DNA from: Marsupella aquatica
Taxonomy: Eukaryota > Marchantiophyta
Direction: 5' to 3'
Assembly: GCA_973895155.1 (NCBI GenBank)
Contig: OZ316898.1
Location: 7,254,001 to 7,318,000 of the forward strand
DNA: 64,000 bases
The notes under the pieces are model-generated. The model saw only the letters and a list, made by a program, of their open reading frames with translations. It had not been told where the DNA came from and searched no databases. This document shows positions 13,946 to 25,866 of the stretch, piece by piece (the first letter of the stretch is position 1; the number at the start of each line of letters is the position of its first letter). A program made the translations under genes and the position numbers.

Positions 13946-16900
13946 TTCAATTGTTCAGAACTTAAGATGTTTGTTTTCTTCAAGAACAGACCTTGAAGGT
14001 TTTGACTCGAGCGATGGGCCTCAACCGGGATCGCTATCACTGATCTTTGTGTTTCCCATTTACTGATGAAATCCCTGGAAGCTATGGTGGAAGGTTTTAG
14101 CATGACGACTGGGAGGGTACGTTGTAAATGGTTGAAACCTCCATTTTGTCCCGGAGAAAAGGATCACAACTTTTCATGTGCTTCCATTTCCTCCTGGAAT
14201 TAATCACTATCGAAATCACAACCATATCTTGGGCGTTGGCACATCGTCTCGTCAAATTAGCTAGGGCTGCATGACGTCTGGTGCAGGATGATACGGAAGA
14301 TCTACCTGCATCTGTTCAGAACTGTCTTCTGTCCTTCCTAAACAAAGAGAGTCAGTAGCTAGTCAAAGTTGGAAGTTGAAGTCTCAGGGACAAGTCATAA
14401 CATTTACTGCTGAGAGTGATACTCCCACACAGCCATACAATTTTATCAACTATATGAGTGGTAGCAGCGGGGTGGCGGGTTGCCCCAAAGTTCAATACGG
14501 GCTGCACGGTGGCTGGCAGCAGATAATTTGATAGGTCTTCAAATTTTGAAGTTCTCGTGTTGTCTCCCGCATAAAGACAAAAATTAAGTACTTGTTCATA
14601 TTCAAAGCTTGGGCTACCAGAATTCTCAACCCTAAGGGAACTGGCCTACAGGTGGTAATTCCCCTTTGTTTGTTTTCGGGGGTCATGACCTCAGACTTAG
14701 ATGTGTGGACATTTGCACAGTAGTTGGACTCTCGTGTCAGGGATTTTCCAGGTAAATTCGTTCTGCAGACCGTATGCAGGTTTAGGGTATTTTTGACATT
14801 TTATCGGTGGACAGAGACGATGGTTTCATTCTAGAAATATTCTACTAAGTAACTCTTGTCAAAGGTTGGTACACGTCGATGGTTGTCTTTGCCGACCTTG
14901 GAGACTTAATGTTGATGACTTCAAGTAACTAGGAGAGACTCACGGCTGCTTCCTGGTGACACAACAGTTCTGTGAATTAGATTCGCTCGGACAGAACTAA
15001 TGTACGACGTGCCGGCCATTAGTGTCTATTAAGGGTAGGAAGTTCCCTGGAAGTCATCGTATCGCAAAGTTCTACATAGCGGCTCAATGGTTCGATGTCA
15101 AACTCACGCGGATAGTAGCTGCTTTTCAAGTTCGTTAAGTACCATTGGGATAACCATCAAGGAAAAAAGCTTCGGTCTCGTCAATAGACTAAGAGACGCG
15201 ATTGTACTGGAATAGATCCACAAGAACAATCCAGGTCATGTCATGGTTGAAAACCTAACCTAAGAAATTAAAACCTTTGCAGATTCCGACCGACCGACCG
15301 CCGAGCTTGAATTGCTATATATCAAACGAACTTGCTAGCCGAGTTCCCTCTGTAGTCTCGTACTGTTCAAGTTTTTCAGCATGTTCAACATCTATGTGAA
15401 GCAATGTCGGTGATTTACTGTCCAGTCCCAAACGCAGTAATTATCGGTGACACGAACGAAGACTTCTACAGCTTCAGGGTCCCGGGATCCATGAAACTAC
15501 GTACCAAGCATCAATGTTGGGCTATTATACAGTACTAACAATATTCAGTGCAATTTCATTCAGCTCATTTGACTATGTTGATTGGACGAAACACTTTCCA
15601 CGAGCAAGTTCGATCTACATGCATCGTGTGGCGTACGTCCTAGAGTTAAACCTCGTATGACCGAGATCGATCTGGCACACTAGAACTTCTCGTCTAGCCT
15701 GCTGCTTGTTCCTGCGATTCTGTATTGAGCCATGATCGCTTGTTGATCTTCGAGGTAACTTGCTTCAATACCTTATCTCTCGTTCATTGGACATTCTCAG
15801 AAATTCTTCCTCTACAAAGCCAAGAGTTCTTCGTCAGTCTCGTCAAGGAGAGAACTCGGTTACTTAGGCCACTGGCTGAAAAGTTGGGCCGGCCACCTTT
15901 TTCTTTCATCTTTTCACTATACTTGGGACAGTCTTGAGCATTGTCATAATCAACCGGGTAAAAACAAAAGGCGTGAAAACATTTAATTTGTCAATGAACA
16001 AATACGTACTTTAAATGAGTTCTTTCCGCCTCGCTTACCACAGTCTAGAAACATGTTGAGTACATCTCTGACTATCTTTAGGCAAATAACTTTCAAACTT
16101 TGGCTGAGGTGTATTTTGAGAACTGATATTTATCTGATCAAATACATTGAGTTTCTAGGGATTCATTGAATAAGAATATGACCAGGGCATGAAACTGCCC
16201 ATTGTCATAAGAGGAGAGCTTAATTTGCCTTGTTAAAGAAGACAACTGCTTCTAAACATTTGAACAGAGAAAGAAATATGGCGAGTGTGAAATCGTATTG
16301 GCCAGGTTGTTAAGTTCTCATTAATCGCAATGAGAATATTGCAGGGACATGAAGGAAATGACTCACTGGTTTCACACTGCCAAAAGGCAAACAGAGCCAA
16401 ACAGGGATAGGATCCCAAACACAGGAGTTTCCGTAAGGAGAGAAAACAATGGAAAAACAAGGGTAAAACCCAAGAAAGCCATACAAGAACCAAGAAGCCC
16501 CAAAGTCCCCAAACCCTAAATCTCAACAAGTGCCAAAGAAGTAGCTGAGCAACAAACTGAAGTTTGATCGAGCAAAGTCTGATAGAGCTTTGGAGTACCA
16601 TAGGAGGGTCACAGGGAGATATTAATTTGACTGCACACCCTAAAATCCATCCACATCCAATTCTCAACTTGAGTAAACTTTTATGGGAATGTTGTAGTTT
16701 GGAATGTTGTAGATTACTCTAATCTAAGCAGGGGTACATTGCGACATGCCAATTCCAGAAGGTAACAAACAGGCATACACGAGATCGGAGAGTTTCAACT
16801 AAATGGGGTGGCATTGGGAGTCGCTCACATGTCACTACGGTGTAGAACTTCACACGCATGGATGCTCTCTGTCCGAGAAACTTTCATATGAATGGAGCTG

Positions 16901-17520
16901 TCATTGAGTCTCAATGACATGCCGGTGGGGTCCAGAAGTTTCAAGCTGCATGGGCATGAAGCAGCAGTTCGATTTTCATGGGGGTGGCAATGAAATAATT
17001 GCACATCTCAATAGAGTATAGAGAACTACAAGCTCGGGAGACACGAAGACATGTTAATGAGTCCAGGACATTATTGCAAGCGTGTATGATCGATTGATGA
17101 GAAGCAATTTCGGAGTATGTCTCCACCTCCCTGGTTACACGTCAATGGAGTCAAGAAGGTCGCAAGTTTGAAAGTGGCTCAGAAATTTCTTCCCCATTCA
17201 GAGGTCAATCAATGGACGTAATTACAGACTAATTATGGATTGTTTGCCCAGATGGAAAGTAACGCGGTTGAGCTTATGTGACTAGCATTTCCTCAACTAC
17301 GTGGTACGCAGATGTAGACTTTGAACTCATTCCCTTGGACTCATTCATTACTGCCACTTGGCTGGCTGGTGGCCTTAAAATCCACTTTACACGTTGTATG
17401 TGCTTTGCATACTTTTCACCACCATGCTGGTTACTAATGATCGAAATATTGTCTTGACACATAGTGACTCCTGGATGGACATTGCTGTAGTTTCTTAAAG
17501 CCCCCCTCACGTCTTGTAAA

Positions 17521-17553
17521 GCCGCCCCTCTCCCCCCCCCAACCCCCCCCCCC
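17521..17553. repeat. Poly-C microsatellite
   Basis: Two runs of ten or more C are separated by AA, immediately upstream of the open frame at 17603. This is a simple-sequence tract. Confidence 0.9.
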
Positions 17554-17602
17554 TTAGCTTACAAGTCACGAGTGGGGGTGAAAGTGACGAAAAGTCACAA
17601 AC

Positions 17603-17803
17603 ATGGGCGATAAGATGAAAGTTTATTTTGAATGGCTCAAAAAGGAACTTCATACGCTGTTGGACAAGACCTCTAGGCGATTGTCCCATGTGTGTAGACT
17701 TCGTAAAGACTTGCGTAGAAATACAGGGCCAGGAATCGGATGGGGATCCGGCGTTGCATACGGTACGGTGGTGCCCACAAAAGCTGTTTTTGTAAGAATC
17801 TAG
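17603..17803 (+). CDS. Possible first exon of a Gly-rich-motif protein
   Basis: The frame starts at ATG with GATAAG context and encodes a charged helix (DKMKVYFEWLKKELHTLLDK), basic residues, then GPGIGWGSGVAYGTVVP. The alternating Gly pattern resembles that of some uncharacterised plant proteins whose Gly-rich segment follows an N-terminal helix. A good donor (GTTTTT|GTAAGA at about 17790) would end the exon before the in-frame stop at 17803. No convincing next exon is found before the retroelement block that begins near 18.4 kb, so if the gene is real it may be truncated or interrupted by that insertion. A chance open frame is the alternative. Confidence 0.3.
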   Translation: MGDKMKVYFEWLKKELHTLLDKTSRRLSHVCRLRKDLRRNTGPGIGWGSGVAYGTVVPTKAVFVRI

Positions 17804-18469
17804 CAAGTGCCTCGATCTACCGATATCGGTTGTTTGGTAAGGCCACGAGTCCACTCAGTCTTGGAAATCGATCTCTTGGGCTGGATCCATGACTCTCCAC
17901 GAGATTCAATCAGTGAGTATCTCTTTGCAAATACATCACACTGTCATCAACTGCAGTCCCAGAGATTCAACTCAAAAATTTACAATACGTTATGCAACGG
18001 CCCTCAAGCCAGCTGGAAGCATTGCTACCAATGAGCGGAACAGCCTATCAGCTGCCCACAGCGAAGTGCCTAAAAGCTGGCTGAGCATGGGGGACAATCT
18101 GTCAATCACAAAGTTGTGTTTTGTTTGCCACTGTTGTTTGCTATTATTGGCTCAGACAGGAATTGACCAAATTGACTGTAGTCCTCTCTTTGGTGCTTTC
18201 TTTTTAGCTGCCTCTGTGGCGAATGTTCTCTTCATGGAGGAGAAGATGCTAGGAAAGTTCCTTAACTATCAGATGTCCCTAGGTTTAAGGATAACCATTA
18301 GATTCTTGATAATGGGTCTTTGGCTGGTGGGAAACTGGCTAATCTAGCAAATTTGCACTGATAAAAAACAGAGGGGTGGAGGGAGAGGAGGGATTGAAAC
18401 CCTAGAAACTGGGCCTAGAGTCCCATGTCCAACTTTGAGACTGATAAGAAAAGGCAATATACAAACTTT

Positions 18470-18710
18470 TTACAGAAAAGGACCAAACAGAGTAGAAAAG
18501 AACAAACAAAAGAGAGTCCAAGTGGACAAAACAAAAACAGAGTAGAGAAGAACAAACAAAAGAGGGTCCGAATGGACAAAACCAAACGCAAAAGAAGTGA
18601 GCTATAGGGAGCCCATGGCTAAAAACCAAGAAAGAGGAACTAAAACTAAGAAGTGAGCAATTGGGTTCCCCTAAAAACCAAGCAAGAGGAACTAAAACTA
18701 ACCCAAATGG
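18470..18710 (-). repeat. Short tandem repeats in the putative 3' UTR of the minus-strand retroelement
   Basis: On the plus strand two copies of an approximately 55-bp unit containing 'CAGAGTAGA.AAGAACAAACAAAAGAG' are followed by two copies of an approximately 54-bp unit containing 'AAAAACCAAG.AAGAGGAACTAAAACTAA'. They lie just downstream, in minus-strand sense, of the retroelement reading frame, which fits a repetitive 3' untranslated region. Confidence 0.6.
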
Positions 18711-18818
18711 ATTGAGGTCCTCAGTCAGCATTCCTAGCAAATGTGGCAAAAAGCTAATGGTCCACATCAAGTGTCAAAACTAAATCGGCAAGTGGGACTG
18801 GAACATCCTCTAGGGGAG

Positions 18819-21371
18819 CTAGCCGCTGCGGGGCGCACTAGCACCCACTGTAAGAGATTGACGATAGATGGCCCGAGCTTGAGCACGTTGTAAGGTGACT
18901 GAAATGCATTGGCGAAAGTGCGTGGTCAAAACAGATAGCGGGGTCTGGTGGAACCCATCTGGCCATGAACATCCTGGGCAGCTTGTCAAAGAAGCCCGTC
19001 TAACGGGTGATGACTTCAGATGCCCAAATATCTCAAGAGCAAGGGGGAGGAAGCTATCAGATGAAGCTCAAGTAGCATAATTGGCCTCCTTCGTTGTTGT
19101 CACTCGTGATGCTGGTGCCCCTGCCGTTGTTGTCACTATCCCAATGATGTCTTGGTGCAATGGGTTTGCCACCACATCTGCCAAAGTACATTGACCCTCA
19201 TGGACCATGGTAAGACCCACCCATAACTGCTGTGATGGAAGACCAAGTAACTTGAGCACCACCTCCCGCCGCACGCAACCCAAACAGCCAAAGAGAACCT
19301 GAGAAATTGCATCTCTCATAGCGTCGTGAACAATAATGGTTTCACCTCCCTAACTGCACTAAAGAAGATGGACAACTGTGGCATCACAAGGCTTCCCACA
19401 AGTGCAAGAAGGAGGTAAACGTGTAAGAAGTGGGTGGGGCATCCCCATACAAAGACGCATGGCTGTCGAGAACTCCGTTGAAGACATCCGCAGATGAGAA
19501 ATGACTGGATTGGCTTGAAGCCATCCTCCTGTGCGCTTCCCTCTAGAAGAAAGAATTTGAGCTCGGTCCGTGTTAGCTGTCTCGGAGAGGATGCTGGAGA
19601 GGGTGAAAGCGTGCATACACCTAGCAAGGTTTGCCTGAAGATGAATAGGGTCCAAGGATAAAAACTATTGAAATGAAGGGAACGCTGCACGGACAGGTGG
19701 TAATGATCACCATGCCGTGCGCAAATGAACCTGAAATGGGAGGGAACCCTCCTCTACCTCCATGAGAGAAAAGTAAAAAAGGTCGATCGGACTCAGTAAG
19801 GAAATGATCGGCCAAAAATGAGAAGGCGGCCATCCACGTGCCCAAAAAGGCCAAAGGTGCAAGGCGCTCAATGGAAGTAAGCCCAAACCCACCCTGAGAA
19901 ATAGGAAGATTGAGCTGCCGATGAAGCCACAAAGATGAGAGCAACAAACCCGACCCTAAAAGAGAGGCCAAAGCCTCACAAATGGAGACATCAAATGCTT
20001 GATTGCAGGTGGAGACAAAGATCCTTGGTAGGAGGATGCGTCCAAGCCAAATAAGACGCGCAAGGGTGGATGCATCTCAACAACATCCCAAATGCTGCCT
20101 GAGAATCTACTAACTTAGGGAGCATAGGAGTAGGGGCTAAGGCAGCTTGCAGAGCGTCAGCAATGAAAGATGAGCAAAAGAAGACGGTACTGAATGGGGA
20201 ACCAAGGACCCAAAGACCGTTGGCTGGACGTAAGAACCCAGGCCGCCGGGAAGTGCAAGATCAAAGGGTAACCCAACTATATAGACTCCATGCATGACTC
20301 TTCACAGGCTGAACCCGTAAACCGAGGCCCATCAATGGGTGGAAAGGGTGGCAAGGGCAGAAGTAACCGTGGTGGGTGGACCAATGATGTGGGTGTCATC
20401 TGAAAGGGAGGGGAAGATATATACATTGGGGGTGGGCCACGGAGGCTTCCCATAAAGCTATGAAATGGGCAATGGCAAAAAGAGGCCCACCCAAAGGGTC
20501 ACCTTGACATGTACCTTTTGCAGAAGAAAGAGTGGTATATACTCCAGTAGAAGTGTGATGACTATAGAAGGGGGGGGGGGCCTCGAGACCATAAAAGCAA
20601 CAAACAAAAGTTAGGGATAAGAGATTGGATGTTTGGATCCGCCACCCTCAAAGCATGAAAAATTGTTGCCCAAGAAACCGTATTGAAAGTGTTAGAGACA
20701 TCAACTTGGAGGACAACCCAATTAGGGTGGAGATCCAAGCCCGGATCCAAGGTAGTGCAAATACCCGCAATGACTGTCTCACAACCACCAGGAGCACCCA
20801 CTGCAAACTGATGTGGAGAGAGATGATCCAATAGTGCAGAACAATACTGCGATGAAAGTGTGCAAGACACAAGACAAAGAAAAACCTCTCCAATAGCTAT
20901 TGGCCGAATTGACACCCAAACTTGAAGACTTAGCCATGGCCAATAAACAAGAAGCACTCAAGAGCCGAGAGACAGGAGGAGGCAGCTGCAATACACTTGC
21001 AAAAAGAGAAGAAAACTAGAAAACCAAATTGAGGATCCTCAAGGGCCGGGAATAAATCACAAAAATGCTCAAAGACATAGCCAGAGGGGCCACCAATCGC
21101 TCAACGTGGGGCATGGAGGAAGACATAGGTGAATTGGTCCCTACTAAACTCAAGATCCTCCTTAGGCTCAAAATCCTCCATGAACAAAGGGAGTTGATCA
21201 TAGGGCTGTGGATGGAGATCCTGAAGGGCCGTCAAGGTGACCTCACCAGGGCGGCTCGTGTGGTGGGAGAAAGGGCCTGGACAGCCCAACAATATTCACT
21301 AGCTTGGGCTAAACAACAAGAGCGACAAAGACCTCTATGCTCTGGAGCATGAGAGTGGCGAGCTGGGTCAG
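18819..21371 (-). pseudogene. Decayed non-LTR-type reverse transcriptase, 3' portion
   Basis: Read on the minus strand from 21371 downward, successive frames give recognisable blocks. First come LALAQASEY...AVQALSP and LHPQPYD. Next is FTYVFLHAPR, the usual lead-in to the RT domain. RT core pieces follow: IRPIAIGEVF, QFAVGAPGGCETVI, VLQVDVSNTFNTVSW, and LSDDTHIIG with the catalytic Asp pair at 20395-20400. Then come LNLPISQGGFGLTS, the C-terminal GGWLQANP block, CTCGKP zinc-ligand residues, and AISQVLFG. A stop (TAG, plus-strand cta) lies at 18819-18821. Frames change many times and stops are present, so the copy is dead. This RT lineage (PIA.GE, G.PGG.E, D..N.FN) is common in algae, early land plants and invertebrates rather than in angiosperm L1/RTE elements. 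Its upstream part lies at 36813-37539 on the far side of the CACTA insertion. Confidence 0.8.
20569..20580. repeat. Poly-G run inside the reverse transcriptase pseudogene
   Basis: A run of G interrupts the minus-strand RT frame just after the conserved core and is likely a replication-slippage expansion. Confidence 0.7.
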
Positions 21372-21374
21372 ACA
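21372..21374. repeat. Target-site duplication ACA, left copy
   Basis: ACA immediately precedes the CACTA terminus and is matched by ACA at 36810-36812. A 3-bp duplication is the hallmark of CACTA insertion. Confidence 0.85.
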
Positions 21375-21388
21375 CACTAGTAGAAACC
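21375..21388 (+). repeat. Left terminal inverted repeat of the CACTA element
   Basis: CACTAGTAGAAACC, 14 bp, is identical to the inverted right end. The CACTA start and 'AGTAGAAA' core are typical of plant CACTA families. Confidence 0.95.
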
Positions 21389-21560
21389 GGCATGGATCAT
21401 GACCCAACCACATATGACTGGTTTGACCACATTTCCATACACTTCACACGTCAGTCATATTTATATGACAATATCCGACTTTTGAGTCATTATCAAGACA
21501 TTATAAGACAACATAATATATTAACATTTTCAGATTATGACCAATAAGTCATACTTAGTC
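21389..21560. repeat. Left subterminal repeats of the CACTA element
   Basis: Several copies of a GTCAT or ATGAC core occur in both orientations: CATATGACTGG, CAGTCATATTTATATGAC, GAGTCATTAT, TTATGACC and AAGTCATACT. Such motifs are binding sites for TnpA-type proteins in En/Spm elements. The same core is dense at the right end. Confidence 0.75.
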
Positions 21561-21679
21561 CCAAAATAATGCGTAGGAAGGATGCTAGGGCTGTTATAGT
21601 CACTAAACTGACTGAAGAATTGCGTTTAGGGTAGTTAGCATTACCACGTTCGGCATACCGTTTGCATCGGTAAGGGTAT

Positions 21680-22720
21680 CTCAACGGGTCTTGTACCACC
21701 TATAGCTCAATCTATTTCCCGATCCCACAGTCGTGCGACGATCAGCAAAGGGGAACAACTCTTTACATCGACGTTGGTCCAATTGTGGGAAAGACTCTGC
21801 CCTAAATTCACTCCCACACTTACACAACTTCCGTTGCGAGTGAAGTTTTCTCTTGGGATGTTCGATCGGGTAAGGCAAATTGCACCTCACTCGCACATTC
21901 GTGGTGGCCCCAGTGGATCTTCTCCCTTCACAGTTGCCTCGTTCCAATTGTGAGTAAGTGCGACGATCAGCGAAGGTGTGAACAAGAGCTGCACGGGAAG
22001 GTGCGCGCAACTCCTTCTTTTTGTTGTGGTTGCACAGTGTGAGCGCGCTCTTGCAGGCCGTGGCATTTGGGCTTTGGTTGGGGCTTGGCTCTGAGTCAGC
22101 ACTTCAGACAAGGTGTGCTGTGTGGTGCATTACCAAACTTAGTAACAGAATACTGAGGGAGGCGTTGGGTTATTGGTGGTTTTTGAGAAGGCAGCGGAGC
22201 TACAAAGTTTGTGGATGTCCTAGAGTAAGTCGGAGGTTTTCACTTACGGAGTTTGTGGAGGTTCAATAATGAGCGGAGCTTTCAAGATTGACCTGTCGCT
22301 TTCATTGACAAGAGTTTGCGGTCATGAGAGCGAGCTACCATTTTTCATCTCTCATCTAGGTCTCTGTTGGCCTTGCATTGTTTGCTTTTGTGTGGCATGT
22401 GCGGCAAGTTGCAGCTGCCTGCTCACTACTCACAAGGTGGGACCGTCAATCTCTTCAATCGCAAACCTATCAACTTGGACCTGAACTGTGGATGACCTGC
22501 GCTCATTCTTCCTTTCAGCAAGAGTGCGAGTAACAAGAAGTCGCTTTCAGTTGCATTTGTTGTGGGACCGCCAATAGTTGCGGTGGGAGCAGATAGTGCT
22601 GACCGTCAGCTGTGCAGGCCAAGCGTGAGACAACCCGTGTTGGTGACAATAAGAACGACGCGGTTCTAGGGAGCTCCTAGGGGATCAGCTGCAACCTTAC
22701 CTTCTGCACCTTCTTTAGGT
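21680..22720 (+). promoter_or_regulatory. GC-richer leader region of the CACTA element
   Basis: This kilobase is markedly richer in CpG than the rest of the element's left arm and has internal duplications: GTGCGACGATCAGC near 21733 and 21957, and 'TCCAATTGTG' near 21778 and 21945. In maize Spm the promoter-proximal region is likewise GC-rich and is the target of epigenetic control, so I infer a promoter or upstream control region. No TATA box was identified with confidence. Confidence 0.35.
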
Positions 22721-25300
22721 ATGTTTTGCCTTGAACTTGGCCATGGATGGATTGAGCTTCTTTTAAGTTTGTTTCATTCCCGTCTTCCTGAAGCGTTGTG
22801 TGCTTTCAGACAGTCATAGTCAGACAGTCATAGTGATTACCTGTAGGCAACTGGAATTAGTTTCATTGATTCATTAGAGGCTGGGCTTTTAAGCTACGGA
22901 CCCGGATGAATATGCATTGTTGTCATTCAGTTTGGTCATTCCTGTCTTCGGTCCAATGTTCTGTATGCTACCCATTTTTTACCGCCACCTTATTGTGCAC
23001 ATCGCGGCTCCATTCACACCACATTTGGCATTGCAGAGGTCCTTATGCCTTATCTGGAACCTCACATTCACACTTGCCACTCACACCATAAATTGTGTCT
23101 AACTTAGTGACAAGACCTCTATATGCACAGATGCCAAAAGCGCTCGTCGCTGCAATCCATATTTTGACAGTGCTTGCTTAGGAAAATTGGGAGCCAAGGA
23201 AGCCAGGAGCTGAGACCACGCATAGGAGGGATCTTGGAGCTGCAAGGTGGGAGTTTAGTTTGGAGCCGGGAGCTTATACCACACAACTGTTAGTGAGGTC
23301 ATTTCAGTTGTTGGGTGTCGAAATTCATTGCTTCCCTTGTTTCATCGCTCATTTAATTTCCCTTTGCCCTCAAAGCATGTTGCTAACATTCACTAGCACA
23401 TATATGATCCCATGATGTAGCTATCTATAAGCTCCTTATACTGTCTGTCCTCTTAGCAATGCTGGCGCCTGAGCTGTTGTGGCGCCTGAGCTGCTGTGTT
23501 TGCTGAGCAGCTGTGTTTGCTAAGGAGCTAAAGGTAGGGAGAAGTTGCCGCTGGGGACGACCTGTCTTGACAACTTGCTGCAGCTCAGTCAACCACAGCC
23601 GGTTGGAGCTGTAGGTTAGTTTTCTGCATCTTAAGTTTTCTGCAAAGTGAGTCGGGAGGCGGGACGTGGCAACTTCAAGACCTTTCTGGTTTCATTCTGA
23701 CCATTACTTTGAGTTTGCCCAGTATCTAGTGCCCCACTATGAGACCAGAGTATGTGGCCCTTTGTTTAGACAAATGATACACTGTGAATTTTTGTCGTTT
23801 CTTAGTCTGGAAATTCAGCCCCCACGAAAATCTTCACCCCCTCGTTCATTCAGTGATGCATGCATGCTTAATTTGTTTCTCTGTTTTGTGGTCTCTGTTT
23901 CTCTGTTTCTCTATTTCTCGATTTTCTGGTCATGCTTTTGCAAATAGAGTAACCCTAAATGTAAGATCCCGTGCATGTGTGAACAGATATTCATTCGCAA
24001 TTCTTTCACTCTGGTTTTTCCAATTCTTTCCGCTTTGTCTTTGAATGTGGTATGAATCACTTTGTCTTTGAATGTGCCCATTCCTTTTGTGTTCTTGGTC
24101 TAGGGTGATTTATCTACATGGTGAGGTAGGTTACACCATGTAAAATAGTCTTGTGAAAAAATTAGACTTAAATGTCTTGAGATAAAATCATGATGAAGCT
24201 TTTTCCATGTTACGAAAGTCATTTTTCACTAAAAAAACATGTTTTTGAGTCCTGAAAGTGGTTCCTGTGAGGTACACCCAATTGTGAATGAGGCCACTTG
24301 TTAGCTTCTACCTGCAGCCTACATTGACCCTACATCTTGGAGAGGTGGAGCGAGGGCGTGCATCGTGCAACCTAAGCCGGCGGATCTTGCCAGTCACTCA
24401 GGCAGGGCAGGGGTCCACCTTTGGAAGGTACAAACTAACTCAGAATTATTTGAATGTAGGATTTGACTTCGAGAGGCTCCTCTGTTTTGCTGGCTTCTTC
24501 ATGTCTGCTCATAACATTTTTCTATGCACATAGTTATGGATAGAACATAGTAATTGGGATCATACTGTCTTCTGCTTTGTTGGGGATCCTCTTTGAATAT
24601 ATACTTGCATGGTCACATGTGTATATAACTGCATACACATTCTACCTAAGGGGAGTATGACTGTACACCTCAGGTAGAACCAAGCCAAGCCCTATAAGTA
24701 ATTTTCTTAAAAGTAGAAAACATTTTCCATATGGGTATCTTCAGCTTGGGTTCAGGGAGTCAACCGAGCTGCTTGTTCTCTACAACTTGTGAAGTGAATG
24801 AAGAGACTGAATCCCCCTTTGAACTAAAATGCATACTTAGATGCTATTTGGCCTCTTGCTGCGTCCTCTGGCTTGGGTAAGTTGGCTTTTGGCATTGTTT
24901 GTGAAATGTGAGCGGATTGGGGCCCTCACCAAAATGTTTGGCTCCCCTTTCACCCTCGTTCATTCAGCGATGCATGCTTAATTTGGACAACCAAGTGTAA
25001 AGTTGACTCTTTCTGAATATTGTAGTCTGTTTTGCCTTGAACTGGGCCATGGATGAATTGAGCTTGGAGGCAGTTTTTTTATTCCCATCTTCCTTTTGTC
25101 AAGTGAGCTTTCTGCCACCCCCTTTTGGTGGGCCCTTTTTTAGGAAGATCCTTATTGTGAACACAGTCTGTACTTTGGGTTATGAAGTTTGACTGAGTAC
25201 TGCGGGCCACTTCCTGTGCCGACCTGTGCTGCAATTTGCTTTGTTTTGCATCCACTCTTTAGTTTCCTTCTATTTTATGGACGAGTTTCATGCATATCAT
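22718..25300. other. Non-coding left arm of the CACTA element with internal duplication
   Basis: The phrase 'TTTTGCCTTGAACT.GGCCATGGAT.' at about 22725 recurs near 25030, and 'TTCATTCAG.GATGCATG' at about 23855 recurs near 24960, so parts of 22.7-23.9 kb and 24.9-25.1 kb are old duplicates. No protein-coding gene is convincing. Introns of a long leader transcript are possible. Confidence 0.45.
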
Positions 25301-25656
25301 GTTTATAAGAGCTTTTGTGCTAATGCACAATATAGTTGTGCCAACTGAATGCCAGTCTGCCTACACTCCTGCTCATTTCACTCTTGCAAGCAGTGAACTA
25401 CCTCTCTGTTGCTCACTGCAAGCAGAGACTTTCAGTCTATCTGGATATTGTAGTTTGCAACATTGTTGATTAGGAGTGTTTCATGCTAAGTTTATACTAT
25501 GACCTCTAGTTGGAATCAAGGGAATGACACAGTGAGTGGGAACTGATAAGTTCAGGTTGGTTGTTGTTGGTGAGGCAAGTACAGCTCCTGCTCACCTTGC
25601 TGATCGAAGGACGTCAGAGGACGTGAACACAAGACATCTGAACAAAAGCAACAGTT

Positions 25657-25866
25657 ATGGTGAGCACCCGCAATGCTGAACATGTGCGGCTTGCATGCAA
25701 GGCAGAGAGGTTGCGCCTTGAGTATGTGAGACTTGGGATCCTTCCTGCCCAGTCTACATGGTACTTTGAGTACCCTATTGTTGCTAGGAATAACTACAGT
25801 CGGCCTGTACCTGCTTCTCTACCCTTCCCAACATCCTTGGTATTTCTGTCTCAGTCTCCTACATGA
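25657..25866 (+). CDS. Unidentified small open frame upstream of the PHD gene
   Basis: The frame begins ATGGTGAGCACC and encodes 69 residues with a charged N-terminal half (ACKAERLRLEYVRLGIL) and the segment STWYFEYPIVARNNYSRP. A second open frame overlapping from 25733 encodes a Cys-rich stretch, so a frameshift or splice could link the two. It lies inside the CACTA element, 1 kb before the PHD gene and in the same orientation. I do not recognise it, and it may be a first exon or chance. Confidence 0.25.
   Translation: MVSTRNAEHVRLACKAERLRLEYVRLGILPAQSTWYFEYPIVARNNYSRPVPASLPFPTSLVFLSQSPT

Larger units (their letters stand above)
9400..17500. other. CpG-richer region with coding-like scraps, no gene established
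   Basis: Base composition changes from AT-rich to a CpG- and GATCG-richer texture similar to the two small genes at 48 kb and 57 kb. A minus-strand frame of 151 codons (9429-9884) is open. On the plus strand, 9490-9585 reads as an amphipathic segment (DELSEFLIPRVEHLSLWRTL), followed in another frame by FLPDLVPSLIDLLRAIDLKL. Further right, short plausible segments such as DDTEDLPASVQNCLLSFL (near 14287) are surrounded by stops. This could be a decayed gene, possibly leucine-rich-repeat in character, but no domain can be proven. A gene with many short exons is not excluded. Confidence 0.3.

Noticed and set aside
19068-21352. Plus-strand frames between 18.9 and 21.4 kb
   Set aside because: They are complements of the minus-strand reverse transcriptase pseudogene, which explains the sequence.
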